From Streptomyces mutabilis (GTDB lineage Bacteria; Actinomycetota; Actinomycetes; Streptomycetales; Streptomycetaceae), in NCBI RefSeq assembly GCF_014649815.1, contig NZ_BMTT01000002.1, forward strand, positions 620,001-684,000: a stretch of DNA of 64,000 nucleotides, written 5' to 3'. Positions 24,265 to 32,564 of this stretch are shown here, in pieces (positions within the stretch are counted from its first letter, which is position 1; each line of letters begins with the position of its first letter). Made by a program: the position numbers and the translations under genes. Below the pieces are notes generated by a model, which was given only the letters and a program-made list of their open reading frames with translations, searched no databases and was not told the DNA's origin.

Positions 24265-24579
24265 GGGACGTGCACCTCCGGCTGCGTGACTCATACCTGC
24301 CACTTTGCGTATCTGCTGCTGAGCAGACTGCCACCAAGGTGCTTTCTACCGCTGGGAAACGGTCGATATGCGCCGCGTACACGCCAGTTCGGGTCGCCAC
24401 TCGCGCACATGGCCGCGCGGGGCGGCGGAACCATCCCGCTGTCCGCTGTCGCGGACGTACGGTCGGTCCCACCGCCCCGCGCGGACCTGCGGCTCCCGTT
24501 ACCGGGCTCGGGGACTGAGAGTGCGGCGGTGCGGTGCTGCGTGTGCGTCGGTGCTGTGGTGCGGTACGGCTCGTGCGGC
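24265..24579. other. Intergenic region upstream of the XRE gene
   Basis: This 315-bp stretch separates the end of the GPP34 gene from the XRE start. It should contain the XRE promoter. I see no gene, terminator-strength hairpin or repeat in it. Confidence 0.5.
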
Positions 24580-25338
24580 TCAGTGGGCCACCGCGCGCGC
24601 CATGGATCCGTGGCGTGGTTGCGCCGGAACACCGCGGGCGGGTTCCGGGGCCGTCCTGGCGCCCGGTCCCGCGGCCTGGCGGCCGGCCGGTGCCGGGCTG
24701 CGGCGTGGCTGGGCCGCCGCGCCGTTCTGGACGTCCATCACCGCGTGCGCCACCAGGCCGCCCATGGGGTCGTGCCGGATGAGGTCCCGCAGGCGGGACC
24801 GTGACGAGCGTCCTTCGTTGCCCGGGTAGAGGTGCTTGCCGAGACCGACCGCGTGGGCCAGCGCGGCGAGCGCCGCGGTCCGCGGGTCCGGCGGTACGCC
24901 GGTGCGGATCGCCGAGTCCAGCCGGGCCTTGATCTCCCTGCTGATCGCCGTGTCCGTCGCCTGGTAGCGAGTCGTCGGCAGCACCCCGCACATCTGGCCC
25001 TCCACGGCATGCACCATGCCGCATCGCTCCAGATGCGAGAGATAGGTCTGGCGCAGCCCCAGGCGGGGCCCGCCGATCCAGTTGACCGCCCGTACGGGAG
25101 CGCCACGCCTTCGCAGCAACTCCAACGCGCAGTCCAGTGTTGGATCTCCTGTCGGCCGTGGGGCCACCACGGCGATACGATCCCCGTCTGGGGCTATCCG
25201 TCCGGCCAGCGCCAGCTCCACCAGCTGCGCTCCGGCCAGACCGAGGTCGAGCGACTGCGGCTGTGCGGTGGTACCCGTGGTCGGGTCCAACGCCAGCAGC
25301 AGAAGCTCCTCCGGAAGTGTTCTGCGGCTCCTGCCCAT
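24580..25338 (-). CDS. GPP34 (GOLPH3-like) family protein
   Basis: The product is 252 residues. It matches the GPP34 fold: LPEELLLLALDPTTGTTAQP, GLAGAQLVELALAGRIAPDG, then the beta-hairpin-bearing region and RTAALAALAHAVGLGKHLYP. In eukaryotes GPP34 proteins bind phosphatidylinositol-4-phosphate in the Golgi; bacterial members have no demonstrated role. The last 50 residues are Pro/Arg/Ala-rich and probably disordered. It is divergent from the D,D-carboxypeptidase gene, an arrangement also seen in S. coelicolor as far as I recall, which hints at a cell-envelope role. Confidence 0.85.
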   Translation of the reverse strand: MGRSRRTLPEELLLLALDPTTGTTAQPQSLDLGLAGAQLVELALAGRIAPDGDRIAVVAPRPTGDPTLDCALELLRRRGAPVRAVNWIGGPRLGLRQTYLSHLERCGMVHAVEGQMCGVLPTTRYQATDTAISREIKARLDSAIRTGVPPDPRTAALAALAHAVGLGKHLYPGNEGRSSRSRLRDLIRHDPMGGLVAHAVMDVQNGAAAQPRRSPAPAGRQAAGPGARTAPEPARGVPAQPRHGSMARAVAH

Positions 25339-25542
25339 CCATGCCTCCCCGCGTGGATGACAGACAGGGTGACCCCTCTCACATTGGTCTGTCGAGGGTG
25401 CGTGACCGGTTCGTAGTGGAACCAGTAGGTATGTCGTTCTCGTCTACCGCGTGGGTTCCACCCGTACACCGGACACTGGTACATGGTTTCGGTACGGGTT
25501 CGGTAGCGCGCACGAGGCGTGCGGCGCATGGAGGAGGCATCG

Positions 25543-27993
25543 GTGGCGGGCGAGTCCCCCGACAGGTCGAAGCAGCACGAGTCGTCGGAAGAACCGACGT
25601 CGGGGAGCGCGGGTCCGGTTCCCGAAGCCAGGACCGAGACGAGCGAGACGCGTGATCCGCGGGTGGCGGTGGCGCGGGAGACGGCGACGCCTTCGGCCTC
25701 CGCCGGGTCCGCGGCGTCCGCGGAGTCCGCGGGGTCGCGTGGCGGGGTCGACACGGCCACCCGGGTGCTGTCGGTTCGCGACGCGGAGACCGGGGAGCCG
25801 GCCGAGGACGGCGCCGACGTGGAAGGCTCCGCCGGGGGCGGCTCCTCCGAGGGGCCCGTCGCCCCCCGTGGGTCCGGGAGGACCGGGTCGTCCGCCGCTT
25901 CCGGCGGCCCCGAGGACTCCGACGCCGCCGACGAGCCCGCGGGCCCCGCCGCCGCGGGTGGCGGGCGGCTGAAGGACGCCGTCGCGGCGTGGGTGGCGAC
26001 CGCCGAGGAGCGGGCCGCCTCGGGTGCGCGGCGCGAGGAGACGGAGGACGGCGCGGAGGACACGCCGGGCGCGGGGGCCGTGGAGGCGGCCCGGCGGGAC
26101 GCCGGTGTGGGCGCCGACACGGACGAGGACGAGGCTGGTGCCGCCTCGGAACCCGTCGTGGACGCTGACGCGGGCTCCGGGGAGTCCCGGGATGCCGCGA
26201 AGGCCACGCTCGGGCGCGAGGGCGGTGAGACGGCCCCTGAGGACGGTACGGACGGCCCCGGCACCGACGGTGCGGACGGGGAATCCCGCGACGGGAAGAC
26301 GCCCGCGGACGCGCGTGCCGCCTCGGTTGCCGGCACCGCTGGGCGGGACCGTGGTGGTGAGGCCGCCGGCTCCCGCGAGGGCGGTGGCCCCGATGCCTCG
26401 GGGAAGGAGGCCGTCGATCAGCCCACCGCCGTCTTCAAGGCCGTACGGCCCTCCGAGCGCGGTGTCGATCAGCCGACGACCATGCTGAAGCTGGGCGACG
26501 CCGCCACCGCGCCCGAGAGTGACGCCGAGCGGACCAGCAAGTTCGTCGCGCTCCGGCATCCGGACGACCCTGCGACGCGCAAGCCCCCGCAATCCGCGAA
26601 GGCACCGTCCGAGCCGTCCGAGCTTCCCAAGGCCCCACAGGCCCCCCGTACCGGAACCACCACCGCCGTACCGCACGTCGGGCCCGAGCGGACGACGCAG
26701 CAGCCGCTGCCGCCGAAGCCGCCGCTGGACCTGCTGGCGGAGCTGACGAACACCCCGCCGCCCCCGGAGACCCCGCTGCGGACCACGGTGCGCCGGGTCA
26801 AGATCTGGACACCGCTGGTACTGCTCCTGGTGATCATCCTCGGCGTGGTGCAGTCCATGCGTCCGCTGCCCGCACCGGAGCTGGACCTCACGGCGCAGGA
26901 CAGCTTCACCTTCGAGGGCGGCAAGCCCGAGATCCCGTGGCCGTCCAGCGGGCAGGCCGCGCTGGACGTGCAGGGCATCGGCACCTTCGGCTCGTCCGGC
27001 GAGCAGAAGCCGGTGCCGATCGCGAGTGTCGCCAAGGTCATGACGGCGTACGTCATCCTGCGCGACCACCCGCTCAAGAGCGGCGCCGACGGCCCGATGA
27101 TCGAGATCGACCAGGCGGCCGAGGACCAGTCGGACGCGGTCGACGAGTCGACCGTCAACGTGTACGCGGGTGACAAGATCTCCCAGCGCGAGGCCCTGGA
27201 CGCCATCCTGATCGCGTCTGCGAACAACGTGGCGCGGCTGCTCGCCCGCTGGGACGCGGGGTCGGAGAAGGCGTTCGTGGAGAAGATGAACGCCGCTGCC
27301 AAGGACCTCGGCATGACCAACACCACGTACACCGATCCGTCGGGTCTGAACGACACGACGGTGAGCACGGCCGTGGACCAGGTGAAGCTGGCCAAGGCGG
27401 CGATGGAGTCGGTCGCGTTCCGCGAGGTGGCCCAGAAGATGTCGTACGACGACTACAGGGGCAACAACCACCCCAACTGGAACCAGCTCGTCGGCCACAA
27501 CGGCGTCGTCGGCATCAAGACCGGCACCACCACCTCCGCGCTCGGCAACCTCGTCTTCGCTGCGAAGAAGGAGGTCGGCGGCGAGACCCGGACCATCGTC
27601 GGAGCCGTGGTGCGCCAGCCCGCGACCGCGGACAAGGTTATCCTCGCCGCCGCCCTCGACTCCAGCGACAAGCTGATCCGGGCCGCGCAGGACGTCCTGG
27701 AGTCGGCCACGATCCTGAAGAAGGGGGACGTCGTCGGGTACGTCGACGACGGCCTCGGCGGCCGGACGCCGGTCGTCGCCGCCGAGGACGTCAAGGCCGT
27801 GGGCTGGCCGGGCCTGACGGTGAAGCTGACGTTCGACGCGGACGAGGTGCCGCACACGGCCGCCGCCGGCACGAGGGTCGGCACGCTGACCGTGGGCGAC
27901 GGCGGCACGGCCGGTGCGGTGAAGGTTCCCGTCGCCCTCCAGAAGGATCTCGTGGAGCCCGCCTTCACGGACAAGCTGACCCGCCTGGGCTGA
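25543..27993 (+). CDS. D-alanyl-D-alanine carboxypeptidase (peptidase S11) with long cytosolic N-terminal region
   Basis: The product is 816 residues from GTG 25543, chosen because GGAGGAGG lies at ideal spacing; GTG 25519 and ATG 25528 are alternatives. The first 415 residues are Glu/Asp/Ala/Gly-rich and disordered. A single transmembrane segment follows (TPLVLLLVIILGVVQSM, about 423-440). The extracellular S11 domain has SVAK (catalytic Ser495), SANN (Ser559) and KTGT (Lys659), the three penicillin-binding motifs. It trims pentapeptide stems and should bind beta-lactams. The acidic tail contains paired PTAVFK/PTTMLK-like motifs that might be Ser/Thr kinase targets (inference). A terminator follows. 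Confidence 0.93.
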   Translation: MAGESPDRSKQHESSEEPTSGSAGPVPEARTETSETRDPRVAVARETATPSASAGSAASAESAGSRGGVDTATRVLSVRDAETGEPAEDGADVEGSAGGGSSEGPVAPRGSGRTGSSAASGGPEDSDAADEPAGPAAAGGGRLKDAVAAWVATAEERAASGARREETEDGAEDTPGAGAVEAARRDAGVGADTDEDEAGAASEPVVDADAGSGESRDAAKATLGREGGETAPEDGTDGPGTDGADGESRDGKTPADARAASVAGTAGRDRGGEAAGSREGGGPDASGKEAVDQPTAVFKAVRPSERGVDQPTTMLKLGDAATAPESDAERTSKFVALRHPDDPATRKPPQSAKAPSEPSELPKAPQAPRTGTTTAVPHVGPERTTQQPLPPKPPLDLLAELTNTPPPPETPLRTTVRRVKIWTPLVLLLVIILGVVQSMRPLPAPELDLTAQDSFTFEGGKPEIPWPSSGQAALDVQGIGTFGSSGEQKPVPIASVAKVMTAYVILRDHPLKSGADGPMIEIDQAAEDQSDAVDESTVNVYAGDKISQREALDAILIASANNVARLLARWDAGSEKAFVEKMNAAAKDLGMTNTTYTDPSGLNDTTVSTAVDQVKLAKAAMESVAFREVAQKMSYDDYRGNNHPNWNQLVGHNGVVGIKTGTTTSALGNLVFAAKKEVGGETRTIVGAVVRQPATADKVILAAALDSSDKLIRAAQDVLESATILKKGDVVGYVDDGLGGRTPVVAAEDVKAVGWPGLTVKLTFDADEVPHTAAAGTRVGTLTVGDGGTAGAVKVPVALQKDLVEPAFTDKLTRLG

Positions 27994-28029
27994 CCGCCCG
28001 CGCACCCGGTCCCCGAGCGATGTGACGCC

Positions 28030-28051
28030 CCCGCGGCCGCCCGGCCGCGGG
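28030..28051 (+). terminator. GC-rich hairpin terminator after the carboxypeptidase gene
   Basis: CCCGCGGCC (28030-28038) and GGCCGCGGG (28043-28051) pair perfectly around a 4-nt loop, 37 bases after the stop codon. Confidence 0.65.
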
Positions 28052-28184
28052 CGTGTTCGCTGCCCACATGGGAACAACCCACGGTGCGGGCGTGCGTGCT
28101 AGCGTCACGAATCGGGGCAGGCCGCCGGTCGCGGGAACGGGACGCGGCCGAAATGAGAAGACGGGACACGGGGAGTGCCTTCAG

Positions 28185-30092
28185 GTGGCCACTGCGGAGC
28201 CGACACGCGCCGACGACGCCGATCCGGGCCCGGGAGCCGGCCCGCGACCACGCGTACCCGCGCCCCGCGCGGACGGGGAGAGCGCGGAGGACGGGAACGC
28301 CGGTCATGGTCCGGCGAACGGCGGCCGTGACCGCGACCGCGCCGAGCCGGAAGCGCCGTCCGCGGTGAAGGCGGCGTTCCTGGCCTTGCGCGAGCGCATG
28401 CTGCGCCACCCCGCGCTGTCCGTCACCGCCCTCGCCGGCATCCTCCACGTCGCCTGGTTCTTCACGTTCGCGAACAGTGGCGGCGACCTCGCCGCGCAGG
28501 ACGCGTGGGCGGAGTTCGTGGGTCGGCACCCGGACTCCGCGTACAACCTCGCCTGGTACGGCGGCATGCACCCGGTGTCGTACAGCGTGGTCTCGCCGTA
28601 CCTGATGTCGGTGCTCGGCGTGCGTACGACGATGATGATCGCGGGGACGCTGTCGGCCGGACTGCTGACGATGATCCTGATCCGCAGCCGGGTGGTCCGC
28701 AATCCCCTGTGGGCGTCACTGGCGGGCCTGTTCGGGCTGATGGGCAACGCGGCGTCGGGCCGGGTGACGTTCGGGCTGGGCATGATGTTCGGGCTGGGCG
28801 CGGTCGCCGCGGTGTTCTGCTGGCCCCACCGCTGGCGGCACAGGCGGTGGGCGAAGGGACTGTGCGCGGCTCCACTGGCCGCGCTGTCCACCATGGCGTC
28901 ACCCGTCGCGGGCCTGTTCGTGGGCCTGGTGGCGGTGGCCCTGTTCCTGCAGAAGCGCCGTCCGGGTGCGTGGTCGCTGGGGCTGGCGCCGGCCGCGGTC
29001 GTGGCGCTGTCCGCCGTGCTGTTCCCCTTCTCCGGCACCCAGCCGATGGCCTTCGGCTCGGCGGTCCTGCCGGTCCTGTTCGCGGGGCTGGTGTTCTGGT
29101 TCGTGCCGAGCACCTGGGTGACCGTGCGGATCACGTCGGCGGTCTACGGCCTGTCCGTACTGCTGGTCTGGCTGATCAGCTCCCAGATCGGTTCCAACAT
29201 CACGCGCCTGGCGATGCTGTTCGCCGGGGTGGCGCTGGTGGCCGCGCTGCCGTTCACGGTGCCGAAGTCCCGCAAGTGGTACGCGCTCGTGGTCTCGCTC
29301 GTCGGCTTCGTGGGCTGGATCGGCTTCAAGTCGGCCGACGACATCGTCCACACCCAGCCGACCGCGTCCTGGGCGCGCGAGCTGGCACCGCTCGTCAACG
29401 AGTTGCAGGAGGTCGGCGCGGGCAAGGGCCGGGTGGAGGCCGTTCCGGCCCGCTCCCACCGCGAGGCCTCGGCGCTGGCGCCGTACGTGAACCTGGCCCG
29501 GGGCTGGACCCGTCAGGCCGACATGGAGCGCAACCCCCTCTTCTACGACGACACCCTCAACTCGGCGAACTACCACGAGTGGCTGAAGCGCTGGGCCGTG
29601 CACTACGTGGTGCTGCCCAAGGGCGAGCCGGACGGTGACGGCGGCAAGCGTGAGCGGGAGCTGCTCCAGCGGGGCCTGCCGTACCTGAAGCAGATCTGGG
29701 GGGACGCCAACTGGCAGCTCTTCCAGGTGCTGGACCCGACGCCCCTGGCGGAACCCGACGCCGTCGTCCGGAGCGCCGGACAGGACGAGTGGACGATCGA
29801 CGTGAAGCGGCCGGGCCGCATCCTGATCCGTGTGCCGTACTCACCGTGGCTGAGCCTCGTCGACGACGAGGGCAACAAGCTGGCCCCGCCCCGTGAGACG
29901 GAGGCCTCCGAGGAGGCCCCGGAGGGCACGCCGAAGACGTACGACAACGTCAACGGCTGTCTGACGGAGACGGAGGAAACCGCCGAGGGCGACAAGTGGA
30001 CGACGCTGGTCGCTCCCGAGGCGGGCACGTACAGGTTGGCGTCGCCGTACGGCCTGAAGCGCGGTACGCCGTGCCCGGACGAGCTGAGGTAG
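28185..30092 (+). CDS. Large polytopic membrane protein, GT-C-like glycosyltransferase architecture
   Basis: The product is 635 residues from GTG 28185 (MATAEPTRADDADPG), with GGGAG about nine bases upstream. About 55 disordered residues precede roughly 11-12 transmembrane helices (residues 80-430). A soluble C-terminal domain of about 200 residues ends with a beta-rich segment. Near the first helix, FANSGGDLAAQDAWAEFVGR and YNLAWYGGMHPVSYSVVSPY resemble the first extracellular loop of GT-C glycosyltransferases or related lipid-sugar enzymes. I cannot assign a donor or acceptor. It lies downstream of the carboxypeptidase gene in the same direction but after a terminator, so a shared envelope role is only suggestive. 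Confidence 0.75.
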   Translation: MATAEPTRADDADPGPGAGPRPRVPAPRADGESAEDGNAGHGPANGGRDRDRAEPEAPSAVKAAFLALRERMLRHPALSVTALAGILHVAWFFTFANSGGDLAAQDAWAEFVGRHPDSAYNLAWYGGMHPVSYSVVSPYLMSVLGVRTTMMIAGTLSAGLLTMILIRSRVVRNPLWASLAGLFGLMGNAASGRVTFGLGMMFGLGAVAAVFCWPHRWRHRRWAKGLCAAPLAALSTMASPVAGLFVGLVAVALFLQKRRPGAWSLGLAPAAVVALSAVLFPFSGTQPMAFGSAVLPVLFAGLVFWFVPSTWVTVRITSAVYGLSVLLVWLISSQIGSNITRLAMLFAGVALVAALPFTVPKSRKWYALVVSLVGFVGWIGFKSADDIVHTQPTASWARELAPLVNELQEVGAGKGRVEAVPARSHREASALAPYVNLARGWTRQADMERNPLFYDDTLNSANYHEWLKRWAVHYVVLPKGEPDGDGGKRERELLQRGLPYLKQIWGDANWQLFQVLDPTPLAEPDAVVRSAGQDEWTIDVKRPGRILIRVPYSPWLSLVDDEGNKLAPPRETEASEEAPEGTPKTYDNVNGCLTETEETAEGDKWTTLVAPEAGTYRLASPYGLKRGTPCPDELR

Positions 30093-30306
30093 CCCGTCGG
30101 CGGACTCGCCAATCGTTCATGTAGGTGAACCGAGGTCAGCGAGCCGAACATTTTTACTCGGTCTTGACCTTCCTCTTCCTTGTCGTGCCCGCGTCGTCGC
30201 ACCCACGATGAGCGGGCACTTCGCGGCCTGCCACGCCCATACCCCGCTCGTGCGAAGTGCCAACCAGCTGAGCGGAGTTCACAAGGCGGACCCCGGAAGG
30301 GGGCAC

Positions 30307-31893
30307 ATGAACGGTCTCGACTGGTCCGTGCTCATCGGCTACTTCGCCGTGATGGTGGCGATCGGCGTCTGGTCGCACAAACGCGTGGACAACGTCAGCG
30401 ACTTCTTCACGGCCGGCGGCAAGATGCCCTGGTGGCTGTCCGGCATCTCGCACCACATGTCGGGCTACAGCGCGGTGATGTTCACCGGGTACGCGGGCAT
30501 CGCCTACACCTACGGCGTGACGTCCTTCGTGACGTGGTCCTTCCCGATCGCGCTCGGCATCGCCATCGGCTCCACCCTGTTCGCGCCGCGCATCAACCGG
30601 CTGCGCTCCCGGCTGCACGTGGCCTCTCCCCTGGAGTACCTCAAGAACCGGTACAACCTGCCCACCCAGCAGGCCCTGGCCTGGTCCGGGATGCTGCTGA
30701 AGATCGTGGACGTGGCCGCGAAGTGGGCTGCCATCGCCACCCTGCTGTCGGTCTTCACCGGCATCTCCCTCAACCAGGGCATCCTGATCACCGGCGTCGT
30801 CACGGGCATCTACTGCACGATCGGCGGCCTGTGGGCGGACGCGCTGACCGAGCTGGGCCAGTTCGTCATCCAGCTCCTGGCCGGTGTCGCGATGTTCGTC
30901 GCCGTCGTCGTGAGGCTCGACGACCACGGCGGCTTCTTCGGCGTCTGGGACGAACCCGAACTCCAGGGCCACGCCGAACCGCTGGTCGGCCCGTACGGTG
31001 CGGTGTTCCTGCTCGCCTACCTCTTCATCAAGCTCTTCGAGTACAACGGCGGCATGCTCAACCAGGCCCAGCGCTACATGGCCACGAGCAACGCCCGCGA
31101 GGCCACCCGCTCCGCGCGGCTGTCGGCGGTGCTGTGGCTGGTCTGGCCGCTGGTGCTGTTCTTCCCGATGTGGATGTCTCCGCTGCTCGTGGAGTCGCAG
31201 AAGCCGGACGGCTCGGACTCCTACGCGCTGATGACCGAGCAGTTGCTGCCGCACGGGCTGCTGGGCCTGGTCATCGTCGGCTTCTTCTCGCACACCATGG
31301 CCATGTGCTCCTCGGACGCCAACGCCATCGCGGCCGTGTTCACCCGCGACGTGGCGCCGGTGCTGTCGGCGCGGGCGCGGGCCTGGGGCACCCGGTCCGG
31401 CCTGCTGGCGGCCCGCCTGACCACGGTGGTCTTCCTCGGGCTGTCCATGGCGGTGGCCACGCAGGTCGACTCGCCGACGTTCAAGGACATCATCACCGTC
31501 GTGATCAAGTGGGTGGCCGGACTGATGGGCCCGATCGCGATCCCGATGATGCTCGGTCTGCTGCGGCCCTTCCGCCGCTCCGGCCCGACCGCCGCGCTCA
31601 CCAGCTGGGCGGCCGGCCTGCTCGCCTTCTGGCTGATCAACTACCCGATCCACTGGAACGTGGAGGGCGGAGTGCCGCTGGAGTACCAGGTGTCGATCCC
31701 GCTGGCCGTGTCGCTGGTCCTGTACGTCCTGATCGGCTACCTCAAGCCGGAGGACACGCCGGAACGGCTCGCGATCATCGAGCGGGTCAACACGGACGGC
31801 GATGACGACGCCTCCGGCGCGGCGGCCGCGATCCCGACGCCGGCGGGCGAAGCGCAAGGCGTGGTGGGGACGGCCCGGTCGTCCACGGACTGA
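30307..31893 (+). CDS. Sodium:solute symporter (SSS) family transporter
   Basis: The product is 528 residues from ATG 30307, with GGAAGGGGG as ribosome-binding site. It has about 13 transmembrane helices. SSS features include DFFTAGGKMPWWLSGISHHM, AVMFTGYAGIAYTYG, SRLHVASPLEYLKNRYNLPT, and FFSHTMAMCSSDANAIAAVF, which carries the conserved sodium-site serines in helix 8. The family covers sugar, proline, pantothenate and carboxylate uptake; the substrate here is not predictable, although the sequence looks closest to the SGLT-like sugar branch. A large nested hairpin at 31922-31982 ends transcription. Confidence 0.9.
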   Translation: MNGLDWSVLIGYFAVMVAIGVWSHKRVDNVSDFFTAGGKMPWWLSGISHHMSGYSAVMFTGYAGIAYTYGVTSFVTWSFPIALGIAIGSTLFAPRINRLRSRLHVASPLEYLKNRYNLPTQQALAWSGMLLKIVDVAAKWAAIATLLSVFTGISLNQGILITGVVTGIYCTIGGLWADALTELGQFVIQLLAGVAMFVAVVVRLDDHGGFFGVWDEPELQGHAEPLVGPYGAVFLLAYLFIKLFEYNGGMLNQAQRYMATSNAREATRSARLSAVLWLVWPLVLFFPMWMSPLLVESQKPDGSDSYALMTEQLLPHGLLGLVIVGFFSHTMAMCSSDANAIAAVFTRDVAPVLSARARAWGTRSGLLAARLTTVVFLGLSMAVATQVDSPTFKDIITVVIKWVAGLMGPIAIPMMLGLLRPFRRSGPTAALTSWAAGLLAFWLINYPIHWNVEGGVPLEYQVSIPLAVSLVLYVLIGYLKPEDTPERLAIIERVNTDGDDDASGAAAAIPTPAGEAQGVVGTARSSTD

Positions 31894-31921
31894 GCCGGCT
31901 CCGGTCGGCCCGCCGCGGCCC

Positions 31922-31982
31922 GGTCTCCACGTACGCCCTCGGCGCCTGCCCGACAGGCGCCTAGGGGGCGTACGTGGAGACC
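31922..31982. terminator. Large nested two-stem hairpin, probable bidirectional terminator
   Basis: Outer arms GGTCTCCACGTACGCCC (31922-31938) and its exact complement (31966-31982) enclose an inner stem GGCGCCTG/CAGGCGCC (31941-31948 and 31954-31961) with loop CCCGA. It lies between the symporter gene and convergent minus-strand genes. Confidence 0.8.
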
Positions 31983-32085
31983 ACGGAACCGTCCTCGAAG
32001 GTGACGAAGACCGCACCTCCGTGGACCAGCGTGCTGGTCGGTCCCTCCCCGCTCTGCGACCAGCCGCTGAAGGGACCTCGGCGGG
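31963..32085 (-). pseudogene. Possible C-terminal gene relic
   Basis: A minus-strand frame without its own start reads GPFSGWSQSGEGPTST, then LVHGGAVFVTFEDGSVVSTY, ending AP and a TAG at 31963-31965. It looks like the C-terminal strand pair of a real protein. Codon use is normal, but the frame cannot be followed upstream because it runs into the VOC gene in another frame. Family unknown; it could be chance. Confidence 0.3.
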
Positions 32086-32087
32086 GC

Positions 32088-32498
32088 TCAGCGCACTTCC
32101 TGGATGCGGATCTGGTTGCCGGCCGGGTCGCGGAAGGCGCAGTCGCGGACGCCGTACGGCTGCTCGGTCGGCTCCTGGACGATCTCGGCGTCGTGGGCGC
32201 GCACCTTCTCGAAGGTGCCGTCGAGGTCCTTGGTGGCGAGGAGGATCCACCCGTAGGTGCCCTTGGCCATCATCTCGGTGACCGTTCGGCGTTCGGCGTC
32301 GGTGATGCCGGGGTCGATCGCGGGCGGCGCCAGGAGCAGGGAGGTGTCGGGCTGACCCACCGGGCCGACGGTGATCCAGCGCATCGCGCCCTGCCCGACG
32401 TCCTTGCGCACCTCGAAGCCCAGGACGTCCCGGTAGAAGGCGACCGCCGCGTCCGGGTCGTCGTGCGGGAGGACGGTGGTGTGAATGCTGAGGTCCAT
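32088..32498 (-). CDS. VOC (glyoxalase/bleomycin-resistance) family protein
   Basis: The product is 136 residues from ATG 32498 (MDLSIHTTVLPHDDPDAAVA). ATG 32507 is three codons earlier. It has the paired beta-alpha-beta-beta-beta modules of the VOC fold: YRDVLGFEVRKDVGQGAMRW in the first half, and GTFEKVRAHDAEIVQEPTEQ followed by PYGVRDCAFRDPAGNQIRI in the second. The family includes glyoxalases, dioxygenases and antibiotic-binding proteins; metal ligands and substrate cannot be fixed. Confidence 0.9.
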   Translation of the reverse strand: MDLSIHTTVLPHDDPDAAVAFYRDVLGFEVRKDVGQGAMRWITVGPVGQPDTSLLLAPPAIDPGITDAERRTVTEMMAKGTYGWILLATKDLDGTFEKVRAHDAEIVQEPTEQPYGVRDCAFRDPAGNQIRIQEVR

Positions 32499-32564
32499 GC
32501 CCGTCACGCTATCCGTGGCCGGTGACCGGCGCTTCTCGGTTCCTGACTCCCGCGGAGACTGCCG

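Noticed and set aside
25444-28077. A minus-strand open frame of 877 codons
   Set aside because: It is the shadow of the carboxypeptidase gene, whose penicillin-binding motifs are complete on the plus strand.
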